A stretch of DNA of 49,133 nucleotides from Lachnoclostridium sp. (GTDB lineage Bacteria > Bacteroidota > Bacteroidia > Bacteroidales > Muribaculaceae): the NCBI GenBank assembly GCA_023667185.1, contig JAMPAP010000001.1:116096-165228 (forward strand), given 5' to 3'. A model generated the notes under the pieces. It made no database searches, had not been told where the DNA came from, and saw only the letters and a list, made by a program, of their open reading frames with translations. Made by a program: the position numbers and the translations under genes. Positions 1-7,961 of this stretch are shown here, piece by piece (positions within the stretch are counted from its first letter, which is position 1; every line of letters begins with the position of its first letter).

Positions 1-127
1 GGGCTTTATACTACATTAGTCTTCTTGAATGTTTATTCATACCTGAGTAGTTACTGTATTTGCGTGGCCACTCAGCTACGGATGGTAATTTCTAAGAGCA
101 CTCCGATAAAACGGGAGGGTTTATTTC

Positions 128-150
128 GGGGCGGGGTTGCGGGATTGGGG
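128..150 (+). promoter_or_regulatory. Putative G-quadruplex motif upstream of the first promoter
   Basis: Four guanine runs (128-131, 133-136, 141-143, 147-150) separated by loops of 1, 4 and 3 bases fit the canonical intramolecular G-quadruplex pattern on the + strand. The tract ends 9 bases before the -7 box at 160-167 and covers the place where a -33 element would be expected. Folding in vivo is inference; only the run pattern is seen. Confidence 0.4.
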
Positions 151-159
151 TGGATTTAT

Positions 160-167
160 TATATTTG
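160..167 (+). promoter_or_regulatory. Bacteroidetes -7 promoter box (TATATTTG)
   Basis: TATATTTG matches the Bacteroidetes primary-sigma -7 consensus TAnnTTTG. It lies 20 bases before the start codon at 188, so the predicted leader is about 15 bases. No -33 TTTG is seen at the usual spacing; that position is guanine-rich. It probably drives the three-gene run that ends with porU. Confidence 0.55.
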
Positions 168-187
168 CCTAATAAAATTGTGACGTT

Positions 188-745
188 ATGAAAAAATCAT
201 TGATCGCTCTTCTGATGCTTATGCTCTTATTGCCGATGGCGTCAGCGGCTACTCAGGAATTTAAATCGGCTGACCGCAATTATGCGGAGAAGGCAAGTTC
301 GGCTATGTTTCATGTCATTGAGCTGACTCCTGACCGATATGAGTATCTCTACGATGTGACATTTGAGGTGCGTAAAAGCGGCAAATCCATCACTATCGAA
401 AATGTAGGTCGGAGCAACATGTATGAGGTCATCCGCACATCGGGCTCTATGACCCGCAAGGAGTTTCGCTGCCGCGAGGTCAACACCGGGGAGGATGTCA
501 CTATAGTCATCTCGGTTGAGCAAAACCCTGAGGCGCGTAACGCCAACATCTACCGTTTCAGCATCGACAAATATCCCGGCAAAGATCCCTCCCGCCAACT
601 GATCGACGGGCAGATCTCACTTACATATCCCACGGGTGTAGGGTATGCTTACTGCTTGTTTGACAAAGGGCTTGGCAATCCTCTCGAGAAATGGCGTGCA
701 GGCTCGATGCAGCTTTTCTTTGACTTCGTGAATGCCCGCTTCTAA
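188..745 (+). CDS. Small secreted protein of unknown function
   Basis: Encodes 185 residues. Residues 1-20 are a typical Sec signal peptide (KK, then a Leu/Met-rich core ending MASA), so the mature protein is probably periplasmic or exported. The remainder shows no transmembrane segment, no lipobox and no family I can name; it looks like a beta-rich globular domain with two cysteines (in FRCRE and YAYCLF). The next gene, a GH25 lysozyme, starts inside its last codons (14-base overlap), implying co-transcription and translational coupling, and porU follows. A job in the envelope is inferred from the signal peptide and the neighbours only. Confidence 0.75.
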   Translation: MKKSLIALLMLMLLLPMASAATQEFKSADRNYAEKASSAMFHVIELTPDRYEYLYDVTFEVRKSGKSITIENVGRSNMYEVIRTSGSMTRKEFRCREVNTGEDVTIVISVEQNPEARNANIYRFSIDKYPGKDPSRQLIDGQISLTYPTGVGYAYCLFDKGLGNPLEKWRAGSMQLFFDFVNARF

Positions 746-1454
746 CCACATATTATTATATATAGCGGCTATTCTGCTGACCGCGTGCACCCATACGCGA
801 ACCGGCAATGCCTACCCTGACCGGGAGAAGTATGACGTTATCGGCATCGATGTCAGCGCCCATAATGGCAAAATCGACTTTGACAAGGTGGCCGCTGACG
901 GGGTCAGCTTTGTGATAATCAAAGCCACTGAAGGAGCTACCTTCAAGGATAAGAATTTTATTGACAACTATCGCAATGCCACGAAAGCGGGCCTAAAAGT
1001 TGGGGCTTATCACTTTTTCCGGTTTGAGACGCCCGGCTATATGCAGGGGCTCAACTTTGTCAACTCTATCCGCGGGCGTGAGCTGCATCTGCCCGTGGTG
1101 ATCGACATCGAGGAGTGGTCAAATGCCATCGGCCAGCCTACCCGAACGGTGATCGACCGCCTCAACGAGATGATCCGTCACCTTGAGAATCATGGTTACC
1201 GGGTGATGCTCTATACCAACAAAAATGGCTACAAGCGGTTTCTGAAAGGAAATTTTCCGGGCTACGACGTATGGATATGCTCGCTTGCCGAAGAGCCTGA
1301 CATTGAGGAGTGGACCTTATGGCAGGCCACTCACAGCGGCCATATTGACGGGGTCAGCCGCTCAGTCGACGTCAATGCTTTTAAAGGCTCTGCGGCCGAC
1401 TGGGAGCAATGGCTCGACTCACACAATAAATCGCAGGTAAACAACGTTAATTAA
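732..1454 (+). CDS. GH25 family lysozyme (N,O-diacetylmuramidase) lipoprotein
   Basis: Glycoside hydrolase family 25 enzyme that cleaves the MurNAc-GlcNAc beta-1,4 bond of peptidoglycan. The fold starts with the family hallmark IGIDVSAHNG (Asp40), continues with VIIKATEGATFKD and VGAYHFFRF, and carries the acidic pair in VVIDIEEW (Asp125, Glu127) expected at the catalytic site. The N terminus is a lipoprotein signal with lipobox LLTAC (Cys19), so the enzyme is probably anchored in the outer or inner membrane facing the periplasm. The ATG at 732 overlaps the upstream gene by 14 bases and is the start that gives a complete lipoprotein signal. The 240-residue length is normal for a single-domain GH25. 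PorU follows 23 bases downstream. Confidence 0.9.
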   Translation: MPASNHILLYIAAILLTACTHTRTGNAYPDREKYDVIGIDVSAHNGKIDFDKVAADGVSFVIIKATEGATFKDKNFIDNYRNATKAGLKVGAYHFFRFETPGYMQGLNFVNSIRGRELHLPVVIDIEEWSNAIGQPTRTVIDRLNEMIRHLENHGYRVMLYTNKNGYKRFLKGNFPGYDVWICSLAEEPDIEEWTLWQATHSGHIDGVSRSVDVNAFKGSAADWEQWLDSHNKSQVNNVN

Positions 1455-1477
1455 GTGACTAACTACGCTAATTCTCG

Positions 1478-4400
1478 ATGAAAAAAATATACCTGTCTCT
1501 TCAATATCTGCTGCTTGTCGTCGTGATGATGGCCATCGCCGCCCCCGGGTATGACGCCAAGGCTTTCAGCCTCGACAAATATGCTACATCGTCAGTGCTT
1601 TCAATGGGTCGCTGGGTGAAAATCAGCGTTCCATCTACCGGACTATATGCCATACCTGCAGCCGACCTGCGCCGCTGGGGCTTCTCTGACCCGGCCAAAG
1701 TCAGGGTTTACGGGTATGGTGGAAACCGTATCTCCGATAATCTAACCGCAGCCGAGTACATCGACGATCTCCCTGAGGTACAATCCATTGTGACAAGCCG
1801 AGGACTTACCTTCTGGGCACTCGGCCCTGAGAAATGGACTTACGAAAACGGCACATGGACTCACTCGCTCAATCCCTTCTCAACGGCCGGGTATTACTAC
1901 CTTACCGAGTCAGATGAGCCGCTACGCGAGATTCCGTCAGAGGGTATGTCAATCGAGAACACAACAAGCTTTGCCTCAACATTTTCTGAGCACATCTTCC
2001 ACGAGACTGACCGCATTTCGCCCCAGACACTCGGCCTGCTGCTCGTAGGTGAGGACTTGCGCTATACCCCTTCGCAGACCTTCCGTCTCGCCACTCCCGG
2101 TGCAGTCGCCTCTGACAATAATGCCATCGTAAGAGTCAGCTACTTAGCCTTTTCATCAGGCGTATCAAACATCTCACTGACGGCCAACGGCACGGCAATT
2201 TCACCTCTGAACTCCTCCACAATCTCTGCTTCAGCCGAGGGTGGCACCACTGTTGCGACCGGCTCGTTCAAACACTCGTCTGACAATCTATCACTTGGGC
2301 TCAACTTCACATCTGCCGGCACTGTCTCGATGGCCAATCTTGACTATATCGAAGTGTTGTATGACCGCCAGATAGCCCTCAGTGGAGGACTGCTGAACTT
2401 CTCTACTGCATCATCGGCCGTGGAACTCGCCACATCCGGAGCCACGGGCGTCACCGTGTGGGATGTCACCGACCCTCTTAACATATCCTCATTAAATACA
2501 AGCAGCTCAGGCAATTCACTGCGCTGGCGCAACCCTTATTCCGGTATGCGCTCCTACATTGCATTTTCCGAATCAGCCGTCCTTCCCGCTCCAAAGCTCG
2601 TAGGCGAGGTGGAGAATCAGGATCTGCACGGACGCATCACGCCCGACATGGTAATCGTCTCAACCACAGAGAATCTCATCCAGGCCGAACGTATAGCTGA
2701 AGTTCACCGTCAGACTGACGGTATGGACGTCATGGTAGTCAATCAGGAGCTCGTTTACAACGAGTTCAGCTCCGGCTCGGCTGACCCTGCCGCCATACGC
2801 AAATACATGAAAATGCTCTACGACCGCAGCAACAATCCTGCGGCCGACGACAGCGAATCCCCCTCAGGCAATCTCCGCTACCTTCTGCTTATGGGTCGTC
2901 CCACCTACGACAACCGCCGTCTCACCTCCGAGATGTCAAATACCTCTTACTCAACGCTTCCGGCATGGACCACCGACGTAGGCCTTAACGAAAACGTCGC
3001 TTACTGCTCTGACGACCTCTTTGCCATGCTTGAGGACAATTCCGGCCTACGCTGGGGCAACGAAAAGCTATGTATAGCCGTAGGTCGCATTCCCTCTACG
3101 TCCGACGCTTCAGCCAAAGTGCTCGTCGACAAGATTATAGACTACATCAACAACCCCTCCGGAGGCGAATGGGCTTCACGCATGGTGCTTACGGCCGATG
3201 ACCAGAATGACTCTGACCACCTGCTGCAGAGCGAACAAATGTATACCGGATTCCGCTCAACCACTCTGGGTGACAACATCAACTATAAGAAAATATATTT
3301 CGGAGCCTACACTCTCAGCAACGGTGTCTATGCCGATGCCGTAGCGCTCTTTAACCGCGAGATCAACGATGGCGTACTGTGGTGGAACTACATCGGCCAT
3401 GCCGCCATAGACAATCTCACCGGTGAAGGTCTGCTGACCACCAACGATCTTTATAACCTCTACCTGCGCAAGCCGCTGGTATTCTACGGCGCCACCTGCT
3501 CCTTTGCCCGCTGGGACGGCAACAAGACCTGTGGCGTAGAAGCACTGTGTCTGCTTGAAAGCGGCGGAGCCGTCGCTGCCATCTCAGCAGTGCGTCCCGT
3601 CTACATCTCGCTCAATGGTGTTCTCTCGAAAAACCTCAGCTATGAGGTGTTCAAATCTGACGAGACAGGCCGCCCCATCCCCATAGGAACGGCACTGATG
3701 AACGCAAAAAACAATACCACCTCTGACACCAACAAGCGCCGCTATGTGCTGCTCGGCGACCCGGCAATGCGCCTGGCTGTCCCGGCAAGTCGCGTGGAGA
3801 TAACCGCAATAAATGGACAGGACGCTACTGATACAGATAACCCGCCATCAATCTCCGCCCTTGAAAAGGTCACGATGACCGGTCAGCTCACCGATGCCGA
3901 CGGCAACCGTCTCGACAACTTTGACGGCTCGGTAGCTTACACTATTTATGATGCCGAATACAGTGTCATCTCCAACGAGGTGGACATAAACAACAACGAA
4001 GTTTCATTCGAACAGCAGGGCAACCGACTCGCTGCCGGACGCGCCACCGTCACCGGTGGTCAATTTGAGATCTCCCTTACCATGCCCATGGAGACGAGCG
4101 ACAACTACCGCCCCGCCGCCATGACGCTCTATGCCCAGTCAAAGGATGGCAAGGAGGCTTCGGCCTGCTTCCGCAACTTCTACGTCTACGGGTATGCCGA
4201 CGAAACGACAACTGACGATGTCGCCCCCCGCATCGAATATATGCACCTCAATCATGAGAGCTTCGTCGATGGAGGCATCGTCAATGCTGCGCCCATGCTT
4301 GTGGCCCGCATAAGCGACAATGTCGGCATCAACCTCTCATCAGCCGGCGTAGGTCATCAGATGTCAGCCCGTATTGACGGCAACATCTCCCTCAACGATG

Positions 4401-4888
4401 TCTCCTCCTCATTTATCCCTGACGAGGATGGCAGCCCGGCCGGATTAATCGCCTACAATCTGCCTACCCTCGTGGCCGGTGAGCACACTGTAGAGCTGAA
4501 GGTATGGGATGTCAACGGCAACTCCGCATCCAAAGCCATCAGTTTCGTTGTCGACGAGTCGACAGTACCCTCCATCCACGAAGTGTACACTGACGCCAAC
4601 CCCGCGACCACCGAGGCTAACTTCTACGTCACCCACGACCGCCCTGACGAGATCCTCAACGTCACCATTGAAGTGTTTGATATGTCAGGCCGTCTCGTAT
4701 GGTCCAACACCTCAACAGGCCGCGCCGACATGTATTCATCAGCACCCGTACGCTGGGATCTTACCTCCACAGCCGGCGGTCGCGTCAACCGCGGCATCTA
4801 CATCTACCGCGCCAAGATAGCTTCAGCCGACAAGCCCGAAGCCGTTTCCGCCTCCCGCACCCGCCGCCTTGCAGTAGCCGCCCGCTAA
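1478..4888 (+). CDS. porU: Type IX secretion system sortase PorU
   Basis: PorU is the C25 (gingipain-like) surface sortase of the type IX secretion system. It removes the C-terminal signal of secreted cargo and attaches cargo to anionic LPS at the cell surface. The protein has 1136 residues, about the size of P. gingivalis PorU. It has a signal peptide (residues 1-28), a long N-terminal region, then the C25 domain from about residue 390 to 760 with the catalytic His in YIGHAAIDN (His641) and the catalytic Cys in GATCSFARWD (Cys674). Ig-like modules follow, and a C-terminal beta-domain ends FDMSGRLVW...RGIYIYRAKI, resembling T9SS sorting domains, which PorU itself carries. The gene follows the GH25 gene after 23 bases. 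The sortase implies that other T9SS genes and CTD-bearing cargo exist elsewhere in the genome. Confidence 0.92.
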   Translation: MKKIYLSLQYLLLVVVMMAIAAPGYDAKAFSLDKYATSSVLSMGRWVKISVPSTGLYAIPAADLRRWGFSDPAKVRVYGYGGNRISDNLTAAEYIDDLPEVQSIVTSRGLTFWALGPEKWTYENGTWTHSLNPFSTAGYYYLTESDEPLREIPSEGMSIENTTSFASTFSEHIFHETDRISPQTLGLLLVGEDLRYTPSQTFRLATPGAVASDNNAIVRVSYLAFSSGVSNISLTANGTAISPLNSSTISASAEGGTTVATGSFKHSSDNLSLGLNFTSAGTVSMANLDYIEVLYDRQIALSGGLLNFSTASSAVELATSGATGVTVWDVTDPLNISSLNTSSSGNSLRWRNPYSGMRSYIAFSESAVLPAPKLVGEVENQDLHGRITPDMVIVSTTENLIQAERIAEVHRQTDGMDVMVVNQELVYNEFSSGSADPAAIRKYMKMLYDRSNNPAADDSESPSGNLRYLLLMGRPTYDNRRLTSEMSNTSYSTLPAWTTDVGLNENVAYCSDDLFAMLEDNSGLRWGNEKLCIAVGRIPSTSDASAKVLVDKIIDYINNPSGGEWASRMVLTADDQNDSDHLLQSEQMYTGFRSTTLGDNINYKKIYFGAYTLSNGVYADAVALFNREINDGVLWWNYIGHAAIDNLTGEGLLTTNDLYNLYLRKPLVFYGATCSFARWDGNKTCGVEALCLLESGGAVAAISAVRPVYISLNGVLSKNLSYEVFKSDETGRPIPIGTALMNAKNNTTSDTNKRRYVLLGDPAMRLAVPASRVEITAINGQDATDTDNPPSISALEKVTMTGQLTDADGNRLDNFDGSVAYTIYDAEYSVISNEVDINNNEVSFEQQGNRLAAGRATVTGGQFEISLTMPMETSDNYRPAAMTLYAQSKDGKEASACFRNFYVYGYADETTTDDVAPRIEYMHLNHESFVDGGIVNAAPMLVARISDNVGINLSSAGVGHQMSARIDGNISLNDVSSSFIPDEDGSPAGLIAYNLPTLVAGEHTVELKVWDVNGNSASKAISFVVDESTVPSIHEVYTDANPATTEANFYVTHDRPDEILNVTIEVFDMSGRLVWSNTSTGRADMYSSAPVRWDLTSTAGGRVNRGIYIYRAKIASADKPEAVSASRTRRLAVAAR

Positions 4889-4910
4889 GTAATCATATAT
4901 GTCGGAGCGA

Positions 4911-4925
4911 TACCACAACATCGCC
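4911..4925. repeat. Fragment of dispersed palindromic repeat family
   Basis: The 15-base block TACCACAACATCGCC is identical to 36581-36595 in the large palindrome, and its first 13 bases recur at 16063-16075. It lies in the porU-DUF3078 gap and looks like a decayed half-copy without a partner arm. Confidence 0.45.
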
Positions 4926-4985
4926 CAAGAAATGGATAGAGGCGACTGATGAGTGCTGATTCTTTGTCGGGTCACGATTTTTTCG

Positions 4986-4993
4986 TAATTTTG
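4986..4993 (+). promoter_or_regulatory. Bacteroidetes promoter (-33 TTTG at 4963-4966, -7 TAATTTTG)
   Basis: TAATTTTG at 4986-4993 matches the -7 consensus, and TTTG at 4963-4966 is 19 bases upstream, the usual spacing. The start codon of the DUF3078 gene is 22 bases beyond the box. Confidence 0.6.
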
Positions 4994-5015
4994 CGCTCTA
5001 ACGCAATTAATCATC

Positions 5016-6425
5016 ATGATCCGGAAAGTAATCTTGTCAATTTTGTTAGTGAGCATGACATATGTCACATATGGTGAGGTGCGTCTGTTTGACACCCCTT
5101 CAGCTCGAAATATCATATATAATTATGTGAAACCTGACACTATTGAAATAGATGTAGAAGATGAGAATCCGGCTATTGACACCACCTTCTTTGAAGATTA
5201 TGAGGCCGACGACCCGGCAATAGATGATGACGTAGAATATCTTGACGGTTTCAGGCTTGTGGATTCTGATCCGTTGTTCATGTCGATGCCCCGCTACCTG
5301 TTTCGCCCCGTGGTGTTTGACACATTTCATCTCCTTGACTCCATCCCGCTATACGATGAGGCCACCGGTGGCGAACCATTCCGCTGGATTGAGGAAGACG
5401 CCTTGCATGATGCTCTAATCACTCAGGCTCGCCAGCGTTACATCATTGATTATCCGCAACTTGTACGCTACAACGAAGCATTTCTGCCCGAGCCCCCCAA
5501 ACACTACGTAGCCACCGTCGACCCCCAGACTGCCATGATAGCATTTGACGTAGTCAACTCCGGCGCGGCTCCCATCAAGGATGCTGATGTGGTAGTGGTG
5601 TTTCAGAAGCGCCACTGGCTCAGGAAGTTCAACGCTTCGCTACAGTTCTCTCAGGCTTATGTGTCGCCCAACTGGTATCAGGGTGGTAACAATAACCTCA
5701 ACGGCATCCTCAACCTCTATTATAACGTGAAGCTCAACCAGAAGTTTCACCCCAACCTCCTGTTTGAGACCACGATGCAATACAAGCTCGGCGTCAACAG
5801 CACCCCCGAAGACTCCATCCGCTCCTACAGCCTCTCGGAGGACCTCTTCCAGTTTAACCTCATGGCCGGTTACAAGGCTACCCGCGGATGGTACTACTCT
5901 ACCAATATCTCTTTCAAGACACAGATTTTCAACAATTACAAGTCAAACACCCGCACCATGCAGGCGGCTTTCCTATCGCCGGCCGAGCTGAACGTCGGTC
6001 TCGGTATGACCTACAACCATACCAACCCCTCGAAAACGTTTACTATAGATTCTTCAATCTCCCCGCTGTCATGGAACCTCAAGACCTGTATAAATCCTCA
6101 TCTCGACGAAACAGCCTACGGTATCAAGCCCGGCAACAACGCTGTAAGCGAGATAGGTTCGAATGCTGAAGTGAAGCTATCTTGGAAGCTGGCCTCGAAC
6201 ATCAACCTGAGGTCACGGTTTTTCGTCTTCACTGACTACGAATATGTGATGGGCGACTGGGAAAACACTTTCGAGTTTAACATCAACCGCTTCCTCTCGA
6301 CCCAGATCTACGTCCACACCCGCTACGACTCCTCGACACCGCGCCTTGCTGACTCCCGCTGGCACAAGATGCAGCTCAAGGAAATCCTCTCGTTCGGCTT
6401 CTCTTACAGCTTCAGCTCCATCTAA
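5016..6425 (+). CDS. DUF3078 domain-containing outer-membrane-type protein
   Basis: A 469-residue protein with a signal peptide (residues 1-20, ending VTYGE). A low-complexity acidic stretch follows (about residues 40-75, many Asp/Glu). The C-terminal two thirds match DUF3078, a Bacteroidetes family recognised by the segment QAYVSPNWYQGGNNNLNG and by regularly alternating polar and aromatic strands ending in Phe-rich FGFSYSFSSI. That pattern, with a terminal aromatic-rich strand, suggests an outer-membrane beta-barrel; this is inference from strand pattern. The family has no established biochemical role. The gene has its own promoter box and is followed after 7 bases by another secreted-protein gene, so it probably leads a small operon running to 7759. 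Confidence 0.8.
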   Translation: MIRKVILSILLVSMTYVTYGEVRLFDTPSARNIIYNYVKPDTIEIDVEDENPAIDTTFFEDYEADDPAIDDDVEYLDGFRLVDSDPLFMSMPRYLFRPVVFDTFHLLDSIPLYDEATGGEPFRWIEEDALHDALITQARQRYIIDYPQLVRYNEAFLPEPPKHYVATVDPQTAMIAFDVVNSGAAPIKDADVVVVFQKRHWLRKFNASLQFSQAYVSPNWYQGGNNNLNGILNLYYNVKLNQKFHPNLLFETTMQYKLGVNSTPEDSIRSYSLSEDLFQFNLMAGYKATRGWYYSTNISFKTQIFNNYKSNTRTMQAAFLSPAELNVGLGMTYNHTNPSKTFTIDSSISPLSWNLKTCINPHLDETAYGIKPGNNAVSEIGSNAEVKLSWKLASNINLRSRFFVFTDYEYVMGDWENTFEFNINRFLSTQIYVHTRYDSSTPRLADSRWHKMQLKEILSFGFSYSFSSI

Positions 6426-6432
6426 TTGACCT

Positions 6433-6975
6433 ATGCGCTCTCTCCTGCTCTCTCTGCTGATAATCTTTGCAACCGCTGCGACAGCCGGCGATGATGTCGT
6501 GCATCAAGCCCGACAGCAGCTCTCAGAGCTCCCCCTGCACCCGGTGGAAGGCTTGTGGAAATTCCCCGGCGAGGAGGGTGTGATAAAAATAATGCGCACT
6601 GATGCTGATGCCCGGAGCTATGAAATGGTGGTGCTTACCGCCCCTGACAATTTCTTGATGCCCGGAACCACCATCGGCCACGTCACCCCTACCGCAGCTT
6701 ACGGCGTATATGACGCCACAATATGCACCGACATCACCCCGGGACGCACTCTCAAGCCTTCGCGGCCAAAGAAATTTGTCATCTCTCTGACCGACGAAGA
6801 AAGCCGCATCATGATGCGCCGCTATGGTAAAACGGTGAAATTCAAATGGTGGCGGCTGATGCCCTATATGTTTCGCTGGACCATCATCGAGAGCGAGTCG
6901 TCACGCGGCGAAATCGACGGGCTCGTCCGCATTTATCCCGAGCCGGCCATCCCGCTTAATCCCGTATATCTATGA
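6433..6975 (+). CDS. Secreted protein of unknown function
   Basis: Encodes 180 residues with a clean signal peptide (residues 1-18, ending ATAG). The mature part has a lipocalin-like opening (EGLWKFPGEEGVIKIMR, then a run of alternating beta strands) and a basic/aromatic segment (RRYGKTVKFKWWRLMPYMFRW). I cannot assign it to a family. It starts 7 bases after the DUF3078 gene and its stop overlaps the next start in an ATGA arrangement, so it is very probably part of the same operon and acts in the periplasm or outer membrane. Confidence 0.75.
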   Translation: MRSLLLSLLIIFATAATAGDDVVHQARQQLSELPLHPVEGLWKFPGEEGVIKIMRTDADARSYEMVVLTAPDNFLMPGTTIGHVTPTAAYGVYDATICTDITPGRTLKPSRPKKFVISLTDEESRIMMRRYGKTVKFKWWRLMPYMFRWTIIESESSRGEIDGLVRIYPEPAIPLNPVYL

Positions 6976-7445
6976 AGAAGCTGCTTTTTCTCATCCTGTC
7001 GGCTCTGACAGTCGCTACAGCATGGCCCGACAAAACCACCCGTGCCAATCTGCGTCCTAAGCAAGCTCCCGAGCTGAGAGTAGAGGCTCTCACATCGCCC
7101 TACGACACCCTCCCTGCTCTGGGCGACGAAGTGCGCATCAGCGGTTACGATAAGCCGCTCAATTCCCGTAAAGAGGCATTTCTGGTCACAAATCTGTGCG
7201 CTGACACCATCGAAGGCCTGCTGCTCGAGCTGGACTATCTCGACCTGAAAGGACGCCAGCTCCATCAGGAGAAATACTCGGCTGACTGCTCCATTCCGCC
7301 CGGCGAGACGCGGCAAATCATCAAGCCGTCATGGGATGTGCAAAACAGTTTTTATTACCACCTCGGCAAGCAACCCCGCATCGCCGGAGTGACACCATTC
7401 AAAGTCAGAATAAGCCCTACAGGCATTGTAATCACCCATAGATGA
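6972..7445 (+). CDS. Secreted Ig-like protein of unknown function
   Basis: Encodes 157 residues with a signal peptide (residues 1-17). The mature region reads like a single beta-sandwich of the FxLYD/CARDB kind: AFLVTNLCADTIEGLLLEL, DYLDLKGRQLHQ, IPPGETRQI. Strands such as these occur in proteins that add an extracytoplasmic binding module, but no specific family is claimed. The gene overlaps both neighbours by 4 bases (ATGA at 6972-6975 and 7442-7445), which implies translational coupling with the 180-residue secreted protein and with the DUF4491 membrane protein. Confidence 0.75.
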   Translation: MKKLLFLILSALTVATAWPDKTTRANLRPKQAPELRVEALTSPYDTLPALGDEVRISGYDKPLNSRKEAFLVTNLCADTIEGLLLELDYLDLKGRQLHQEKYSADCSIPPGETRQIIKPSWDVQNSFYYHLGKQPRIAGVTPFKVRISPTGIVITHR

Positions 7446-7759
7446 ATACGTTATTCCATTTTCAAGGGCTAATAATCGGAGCCCTTACATTCCTGATAAT
7501 CGGTCTGTTTCACCCGCTCGTAGTCAAGGGTGAATACTACCTCGGTGCGCCCGCCTGCCGCATCATTTTCCTGATTGCTGCCATCGCAGCCATCACAGCA
7601 TCAATTCTGTCAGCTGACGTGATACCCTCCACCATAGCCGGCATCATAGGATTCTCATCATTATGGTCTATCAAGGAGGTAAATGAGCAGGTACGACGCG
7701 TGGAAAAAGGCTGGTTTCCGCGAAATCCACGAAAACATCGTCGAAAACCACGAAATTGA
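7442..7759 (+). CDS. DUF4491 family membrane protein
   Basis: A 105-residue protein with three hydrophobic segments (about residues 8-28, 38-57 and 60-76) and a strongly basic C terminus (RRVEKGWFPRNPRKHRRKPRN). The opening FQGLIIGALTFLIIGLFHPLVVKGEYY and the segment FSSLWSIKEVNEQ are characteristic of DUF4491, a small membrane family of unknown function in Bacteroidetes and Firmicutes. The positive tail predicts a cytoplasmic C terminus. It is the last gene of the coupled 5016-7759 run; a new promoter box and the MITE-like element follow. Confidence 0.85.
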   Translation: MNTLFHFQGLIIGALTFLIIGLFHPLVVKGEYYLGAPACRIIFLIAAIAAITASILSADVIPSTIAGIIGFSSLWSIKEVNEQVRRVEKGWFPRNPRKHRRKPRN

Positions 7760-7770
7760 AAATTTCTGTG

Positions 7771-7778
7771 TAACTTTG
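7771..7778 (+). promoter_or_regulatory. Bacteroidetes -7 box (TAACTTTG) ahead of the palindromic element
   Basis: TAACTTTG matches TAnnTTTG and sits 20 bases before the 160-bp palindrome. A transcript started here would carry the complete palindrome as its 5' leader before the start codon at 7962. Confidence 0.5.
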
Positions 7779-7797
7779 CATTTCTAAAACAGATTAA

Positions 7798-7957
7798 GTG
7801 ACGATTAAAAAATAACATGGTAAACTTTTCTATGTTATTTATGAATCTTCACTTTTTCCAAACAATCATTTAGCTCGCTAAACTCATGCTTGTTCAAAAG
7901 CAAATCTTCAAAAATAACATAAACGAAACTTTTACCAAGTTATTTTTTAATCGTCAC
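7798..7957. mobile_element. MITE-like 160-bp palindromic element with TAA target duplication
   Basis: The outer 27-28 bases of the two ends are inverted copies with one mismatch (each begins GTGACGATTAAAAAATAAC when read inward). Imperfect complementarity continues inward through TATGTTATTT and ends at a small central hairpin (TTTAGC/GCTAAA). The element is flanked on both sides by TAA (7795-7797 and 7958-7960), consistent with a 3-bp target-site duplication. It is AT-rich and has no coding capacity, as expected of a non-autonomous miniature transposon. The donor family is unknown; a 3-bp duplication fits some IS5-group elements. Its right end lies 4 bases before the start codon at 7962. Confidence 0.65.
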
Positions 7958-7961
7958 TAAG

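Noticed and set aside
7441-7957. Palindrome at 7798-7957 as the terminator of the DUF4491 operon
   Set aside because: The arms are AT-rich with no T-run after a GC stem, and flanking TAA duplications fit an insertion better. It could still affect transcription.
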